Shown: piece by piece, positions 57,694-64,000 of the stretch
Numbering within the stretch: the stretch's first letter is position 1
How the letters are laid out: each line of letters opens with the position of its first letter
DNA from: Rhytidiadelphus loreus
Taxonomy: Eukaryota; Streptophyta; Bryopsida; Hypnales; Hylocomiaceae
Assembly (NCBI GenBank): GCA_947034895.1
Contig: OX344764.1
Location: forward strand, 18,724,001-18,788,000
Direction of reading: 5' to 3'
Length of the DNA stretch: 64,000 nucleotides
Notes under the pieces: model-generated
Seen by the model: the letters and a program-made list of their open reading frames with translations, nothing else
Database searches by the model: none
Told to the model about the DNA's origin: nothing
Program-made: the position numbers and the translations under genes

Positions 57694-59704
57694 AATAAGG
57701 TAATTAAAGGCCCCTATGGTTGGATTTGTTAATGAAAAAATATAGATGAAGATTTTAGCCTTGTTGTGGATATGAGTATTTTGAAGCAGTTTTGGTCCTA
57801 AAAACACCATAGATCTTTAGGGATTCATAGTCTAAAAGTTGATAAATTTAATATATTATTAATTATACATTTTAATGTTGCACGATTTAGAAATCTTCTA
57901 CTCCTTACTTGTAATATATATAAGGTAGGGACTTCCAAATTAAAGCGTCGTCTTCACTAGATATACATCACAAGTAAACCTTAAAGGACATTGAGGTTGA
58001 AAAGTGGTTGATAAATGGCTTCATTGTTTGCTGTGAAAACCAAGAATGCACCTCATGGTCCAATAATCAAAGCAATTTTGGAGACTACCTTGGTCATGGG
58101 GGCTACATCTTTTTTTTAAGTATTAATAAACCATTGAAGAAACGATTTTTAGAACATCAGTCTACCCAAAAGAATTTTTACCCCCTTATAACTTTTGCAT
58201 GCAATATCCAAATGAAATAGTTTTGGGGGCATCAAAATCCTCTTTGAGCTACCAACCAAAGAAAATATATTTTATGTCTCAAGTCTAATTATTACTAATA
58301 CGTGATTCTAAAAGTAGTCCTTGAAATTCAATAGTAGGACTTATGTCTTCTATGATCTGCACAAAAAAGTGTCACTTTTGCAAGTCCCTAAACCTTTGAG
58401 GTTTGACTATGTTACTATCCAGACCCTTCTCAATAAGAGTACACATGTACATGCATGACCCTGTCTCTGCAAACCATGTTAATAAGTTATGCAGGGACTG
58501 AGTTTCATGGAAAGAGGTTCTTTTTGAGGTGAGGTTGGTTCCATGTTTTGTTTTTTTGCGGTCCCAGACTACCTGCCGAGCAAGACTGACAGCAGGCCCT
58601 TTCTGTTGGTAACTGAATGAACTTTCTTTCCATTGTGTCTAACATAGGAGGCTCTTAAACCGACCATCTAAGGGATAATGGACCTTTGTACGAAAATCAG
58701 TAAAATCAGTAGAGTATAATATTTTTCACATATTTTTGGTAGAAAGAGAAAAGAGAAACAGTTGATTGACAATTTAAATCGTAATTTTTCTGACTCAGAA
58801 TGAATTAACTATGAATTTTCAAAGTAAAAGGTGTGTAGGTAGCTATTGGTGCTCATAGACTAAATCAATCTTAAGCCAAAGTCATCCTTTGAATGGAGCA
58901 CTTCAAACTTAGGAAGTTTGTATAATTTTGAGTCTTAGAGAATGATCCACATGTCATGTATATTTTACTCAAAGGGATTTAAGAACACAATTAAAAAGCA
59001 AAAAGTGTATTGAAAGGAACTGTTGAAACTTTGTGCACTATTCATGATAGTTCTACTGGGCAATTGTAATTGCCCCTCCAACATTTGAGCCTCCTACTTT
59101 AAGTTAAAACCCCAGAAGGATGAGCTGGTCACTATGAAAAACTGGAAACTAGCCATTAGATGAGATTTAGCCCTTGTTAAGGGCTGCGAGTTCTCTCTGC
59201 ATTTTCTGGTTGTTGCTTGACTTTGGGTACAAATTCTGGGCACAAAATTTAAAAAATTAAAAAGAAAATTAAATTTAAAAAAAAGATTGGATTGTCTTTC
59301 AATATTTATATTCAAAACTAAGATCATTATAGTCAAACAAAAATTATAAGAGAAATAGCTCAAAGTGTATTGAATTGTCTACTGTTGAAAAACTTACTAT
59401 TTGGAGAAATTATTGGTATTTTCATTACTTGATCTTATGTATTTTTTCACAAGTCAATAGAAAACACAATTTTGACCAAATAAAAGAAATCAATAGAAAT
59501 TGTGTTTTTGGTGAATTTTTGAAGTTACATCTTCAAAATTCATTTAAAGAGAATCTAAAAATAGTTTTGTAATTTTGACCATATGGATACTTTCTAATTT
59601 TCATGCTTCACATTATCTTCTTTGATGCTAACTTCAAGAAAGCTATAGAATTTATATTTTATAACACATTTGTGTTTTGTCCAAATCCCTTGGACTTTTA
59701 GGGG
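57694..59704. other. AT-rich intergenic DNA, no gene
   Basis: No ORF with domain or splice support on either strand. One right-end terminus of the TTAA family (GGACTTTTAGGGGTTAA) is at 59692-59708; the matching left end was not located. Confidence 0.45.
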
Positions 59705-61210
59705 TTAATGGAAATTTAATTTTTTTCTTATTGGATGCTTGGATCAAAAATTATGTTGCCCTGAACTTTTCTGACAATTGGGCAACTTTTGCAAAGCTTC
59801 TCCTTTATTTTTGAAATTTCTTAGGTATGTAACTTACATGATATAAGATGCAAATGTCAAGAAAAATGACCATGTATAATGTAAAAATTTCACTTGAAGA
59901 GGAGTTAAAGGTTGTTGGCATGTTGGACAAAGTAAGAAAAACACTTTTTCTTTTTAACTTCAAATGTTATAATCTTTCAATCCGTGCAGTCAAAGTTTCT
60001 AACATTTTTTTCCACACCCATTTCTATAGTAGTCTAGTAAAAATTTGTATGGTTGAATTTTGAAAATAAAAAATAAAAAAATAAAAAAATTCTCACTGCC
60101 CTAAAAAGTGTCAGTTTTTCACAATTCCACTTAAAATATGCCTCTGGGCTTTAAAAAACTCAAGAGCACTCATTGGAGTTCAAACTATTGTAACAAAACC
60201 TCTCATTTTCACTCAAAATTTTGAAGGATGAACAACTACACTTCTGTCCTCCATAGAAGGATTCTCTCTATCATCCATCAGACACGTAGTGCCGCCTACG
60301 TCCTTCTAGGGTTAAAACATGAGGTATGGTTCTGGTGAAGATTCGCCAATTTGCAGTCTTTGTTCCTGTGAGCTCAGAGGAAGGGCTTTTTTTTTCCAGA
60401 CCCGTGTCCCCCGTGCTAGCTTGCTTCACTGCAAAGGCCAGTTTTTTCGGAGGGACGAAGCCAGAGAGGTCAGATTTCTGACAATTTGGCGAAATTTCGC
60501 CCCCGCCCCCCGGCAAAGCCCTGCTAGTCACGGGTGCACAACTGAGCATTTCTTGTACAATTGTTGTTGTCCTAGTAGAGCTTCCATGGAATGTGGGCTA
60601 CCACGCCAGATGCATGGGAAGGACAGATGGAGGACGACGGAACTGAATGAATCAGCGTCCGTTGCCCACACGTTGGTTGGCTGGCTGGCTGGCTCAGTCT
60701 GTTTCCCTCAGTCAAGGCTCCTTTGGCATTGGAAGCTTGACTTTTATAAATGAGGCCTACTTTTTCTTCACTTGATGAGTTTCAAGTCAAGTTGTTTGAG
60801 GCAAGGTACATTGCGGCGGAACCCCATTGCATATTTGCATTTTTATTATGAGTTTTGCGGTGTGGTCAGTAACCCTGAAATGCCAGGCTGGTCACTTTGT
60901 GGAAAAATTGTCCTTTTTGGTACGGTGTGAATCATTTGATTAAAAATAAATAAATAAAAAAGCACTCAGTGGAGGCCAAACTACTTGCAAGAGAGCTCCT
61001 CTTTCCACACAAGATTCCAAAGATGAAGCATTTGTAGTTTTGTTTTATATAGAAGGATTCTCTAGCATCCATTGGATACTATTTAGCCACCGCATTGCTA
61101 ACTAGGTTGAGCCTTGAAATGTTGCAAAGACCAAAAAGAGACTTTCGAGATTATTGTAGAGATGACAAATGCACCTATTATGGGTTCAAAGATCGGATCA
61201 TTTTTGGTAA
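59705..61210. repeat. Decayed TTAA-family copies in inverted orientation
   Basis: About 59709-60110 resembles the reverse complement of the 53184 element (TTGGATCAAAAATTATGTTG, TTCAAATGTTATAATCTTTC). 60150-60310 and 60960-61085 resemble the reverse complement of the 228-bp elements (AAGGATTCTCT, ATCCATCAGAC-like, TCTAGGGTTAA at 60310). Between them, 60320-60750 is less AT-rich but has no supported gene. Confidence 0.55.
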
Positions 61211-61490
61211 AGAACCTAGCTTTGTGATAAGGTAGACCAACCCATTTACACCAATTGCCTATTTTTGTTATCCCACTTTGGCCCTAATTCCGCCACAAAA
61301 CTCATCCAAATTTGTTCATTTTTTTTTGACAAAATCAATGCATTGATGCCAACAAGGGATACTATGTCAATCTTTTATTGGTGAGTACTTAAGTGCCAAT
61401 AGATACATGGAAAGGCGGTTATCGGTTGTTTGTGGGATGTTTATGATTCCACTCTATGGGTGGTTTTGTAATTTCAGGGCAGACCACTTC
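61210..61490. repeat. Dispersed repeat, paired with 63720-64000
   Basis: It is collinear with 63720-64000 in the same orientation: TTTGGCCC-AATTCCGCC, GACAAAATCA, CAACAAGGG, TAGGCGGT-AT-GGTTGTTT, CACTCTAT--ATGGTTTTGTAATTTCAGG. 61491-62383 shows no gene. Confidence 0.65.
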
Positions 61491-62383
61491 AAAAATTCAC
61501 AAAAATTACAATTTAATTGGAAAATTATAGTTCCACTTGTGTTTCATTTGTAAAACAAGCATACACCTTTGAAAATTACATGCCCCTCTTGGAGTTGGAT
61601 CCAAAATATTCAAATTGCAAAGCAAGGCGGTGATAGACTTGTCTACCTTAGATCTTGTCCTTAAGATCTTGTCCTTTCATACTTGAATTCATTTTTGGAA
61701 TTGTGAACATTTTATTTATATCTTTGAATGGATATATGTATTTTTATCATCAAATTGATCACCAAAAAATATTGTCTTTCACTAATTCCAATATCACTTT
61801 AAATATTAATGAAAAGTTATTTGGACAAAACATTGCCTATAAGTGACTTTTTCATCATCAATCAAGAATAATGACTTCAAAACTCATAGGGGTAAAAAAA
61901 AGTGCTTAATGGAGAGATGGAAACCAGCTAAGCAAATCAATAATGGAAAAAAAATCTACATTTATTCAGTTGATGCATGTTTTCCACATATGATTAGATC
62001 CTAAGTCTATATAGATTGCAAGATTATGATGGTCAAAGCTATCCCCCAATACATATATTTTTAACGTTCTCCTTCTTTTGAATGTATCAAACAAAGTCCA
62101 AAACTTCATTTTTGAATATTTTTAATTAGTTGATGATATTCTAAATTCTTTTTATTAGTAGAAAGGAGGTGTTTGAGCATCAAAAAATAAGGTTAGTAGC
62201 ATGGTGTCCTAAACCAAGCTAATACTCAATTGTCCATATCAACCCTTAATACCACGTTCATATTATTCCTTGGTGCTCAAGTACTTATTTTTTTACCAGT
62301 GTTTAAGGACATGATGAAAGTTGTAATTTCAAACCTCAATGGAGAGGTCCAGAGGGGCACAATTTACATGATGAAAGGAAGAT

Positions 62384-63294
62384 TTAACCCCTAAAGGACC
62401 ATTGTCCTTTTGGAGGACAAATAGGATTTTGGGTAGGTATCTATAGACTGAATTTTTGTCATGATTTTTTGAATTTTTTTTTGAAAATAGAAAAAATGAT
62501 TAGCTTCATGGATATATAATTTTTTTTCAATTGATGCCCAAGATCAAAAGTTGTGCCCAAATAAGCTCAAAATAGGAGAAAGGGGGCAACAAAAAAATAT
62601 TTCAAAATTTGAATTTTTTTTCTTTAATGTTTTTTTTCTTGTAGATTATATTTTTTCCTACATTGAAAGCTTTGATTCATTCCATTTGGATTTGTTACAA
62701 GAAAGTTATGGACAATCTTGTTTTTTTGGGCAATTAGAGCATCTTCTTGAAAAAATAACTTGTAGGATTCATTTTTGAATGCAATTTTTACAATTAAAAT
62801 AAATAAATTTACATGGTTTAGTTTGCTTTGTAGAACAATCTCACCATTGGGATTAGTGCGTTTAAATTCCATTTTAGAGATATTAATAATTTAGATTTTC
62901 CTTCTATCTCAAACCTACTTCTACATAATAATTTTTTAAAGAATTAAGTTTTTTCGAATTTTATTTTCCCCTTAAACTCTGAACTCAATTCCCCACAAGA
63001 AAGATTTAAAGCTCAAAACGCTGTAATGCAAAAAATTTAATTTAAGAAGGTTCAAAGTCAAATAATCTAGTCCCGCAAGATGATGAAAATTTTGTTTTTT
63101 CACTTCAAATGCATATATCTTGCAATCTATAGGGTCAAAATTTATGAATTTTTTTCACACATTCTCATATTAGTTACCTGTAAAATCCTACGGTAAGATG
63201 TTAAAAAAAAAAAAAAAAAAATCAATTTTTTTTACTCTTGCTATAAAAATGGCAGTTTCAAGTGCCAAAAAGGCCTTGGTTCTTTAGGGGTTAA
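62384..63294. mobile_element. 911-bp non-autonomous TTAA element
   Basis: It begins TTAACCCCTAAAGGACC and ends GGTTCTTTAGGGGTTAA, with 13-17 bp inverted termini flanked by TTAA. The body is homologous to 7910-8626. It has no transposase. Together with 31893-31971 and 53184-54028 it defines the terminal sequence of the family. Confidence 0.82.
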
Positions 63295-63719
63295 ATCACT
63301 AATATTTTTAACATAAAGTTGAAATTACATGCTGAGGTCGATTGCAAGAAATATATATATTTTTGTTCCATATTTATAATGCTTGGTGATCAAAGTTGAG
63401 GATTATGAAAAAATTGTTTTGGAAGAAAAAATGAATCTTAAGAATTAAATTTTTTTTTGAAGCATATGCCAAATCTCTTTTCTTGATTTTAATTATTAAT
63501 TTGGCATGAAATACCAACCTTATCACCGGGTACAATAATCCATTTTCAACCAACAATTTTGGAGTAATTGTCCTATGTAGCTTAAATTCATGGTGAATGT
63601 GAATGCCAAGATTCTGGTTTCAGATTGTATTTTTTGTGTTTTTTAAAACCTTTCTAAAATTAAAAAGATAGTTTTACTACTGAGACAATGGTTAGGAGTA
63701 CTTTTGAGTAAGGTCAAAA

Positions 63720-64000
63720 CACCCATTACCGTTCTGCAGTCCAATTCCATCAAGTAGACCAGCCCAATTCCGTCATCAACTTTGGCCCCAATTCCGCCTA
63801 AAATCCCCTCCAATTCCCTTCCTTTTATGACAAAATCAGAGAATTCTATGACACAATCAGGGATTTTTATGACAACAAGGGTTACGTGTCACTCCATTAA
63901 TAGAGAATATCTACAGTAGTACTTGATTAGGCGGTAATGGGTTGTTTATGGGATAATTTTGACCCCACTCTATAAATGGTTTTGTAATTTCAGGACTGAC
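63720..64000. mobile_element. Miniature element with ACCCATTACCG ends, at window edge
   Basis: AACACCCATTACCG (from about 63718) and its complement CGGTAATGGGTTGTTT (about 63930-63947) form terminal inverted repeats about 225 bp apart. The similarity with 61210-61490 continues beyond the right repeat to the window end. No ORF. Confidence 0.6.

Noticed and set aside
60319..60753. 144-codon open frame on the + strand
   Set aside because: Lies between decayed transposon copies; composition is not protein-like and no domain is visible.
7500..64000. LTR retrotransposons
   Set aside because: I saw no paired long direct repeats with TG...CA ends and no reverse transcriptase, integrase or gag-like frames.
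1..64000. tRNA or rRNA genes
   Set aside because: No stretch with a convincing A-box/B-box pair or rRNA core sequence was recognised by eye; a tRNAscan run would be decisive.

Overview
The window is eukaryotic nuclear DNA from a land plant, probably a seed-free lineage (bryophyte or lycophyte). This rests on short GT-AG introns, plastid-targeted RNA-binding families found only in plants (CRM domain, photosystem II S4 domain, DCL/DeCL), a VAPYRIN-type protein, an LRR receptor kinase, and AT-rich intergenic DNA full of small inverted-repeat transposons. The species cannot be named from the sequence alone. All gene models below are read from splice signals and reading-frame continuity. In six of the seven the exon lengths sum to an exact multiple of three from start to stop; in the first (ParB/methyltransferase) they do so from the chosen ATG, but the true 5' end is unresolved.

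Layout. 1-2.1 kb holds short tandem repeats and two long palindromes that share a 16-bp core. 2.8-7.5 kb (+) is a ten-exon gene for a protein of about 1124 residues that combines a ParB-like domain with a C-terminal DNA amino-methyltransferase-like domain; a third copy of the palindrome sits in one of its introns. 7.5-11.2 kb is repeat-rich. 11.2-13.1 kb (+) is a VAPYRIN-like MSP-ankyrin gene, convergent with a DCL-like (DUF3223) gene at 13.5-14.6 kb (-). 14.6-21.8 kb is AT-rich repeat DNA. 21.8-23.8 kb is a diverged duplicate of the VAPYRIN 3' end plus a second intact DCL-like gene. 26.2-35.1 kb (-) is a very large CRM-domain gene that joins a CAF1/CAF2-type half to a CRS1/CFM-type half in one reading frame. 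It is divergent from a plastid S4-domain RNA-binding protein gene at 35.9-39.6 kb (+), across an 0.8-kb shared promoter carrying telo-box-like motifs. 42.4-51.5 kb (-) is a 19-exon LRR receptor kinase whose 3' end has been tandemly triplicated. 51.5-64 kb has no convincing gene. It is a patchwork of nested miniature inverted-repeat elements, with one striking array of heat-shock elements near 54.2 kb.

Themes. The CRM fusion, the S4 protein and perhaps the DCL-like proteins all point to organelle RNA processing (group II intron splicing, plastid translation or rRNA maturation). VAPYRIN-like proteins act in membrane trafficking and, in other plants, endosymbiosis. The most unusual items are the ParB/methyltransferase gene with its palindromes, the CAF-CFM fusion, and a large set of elements bounded by TTAA with CCC(C)T ends that look like piggyBac-type miniature elements.
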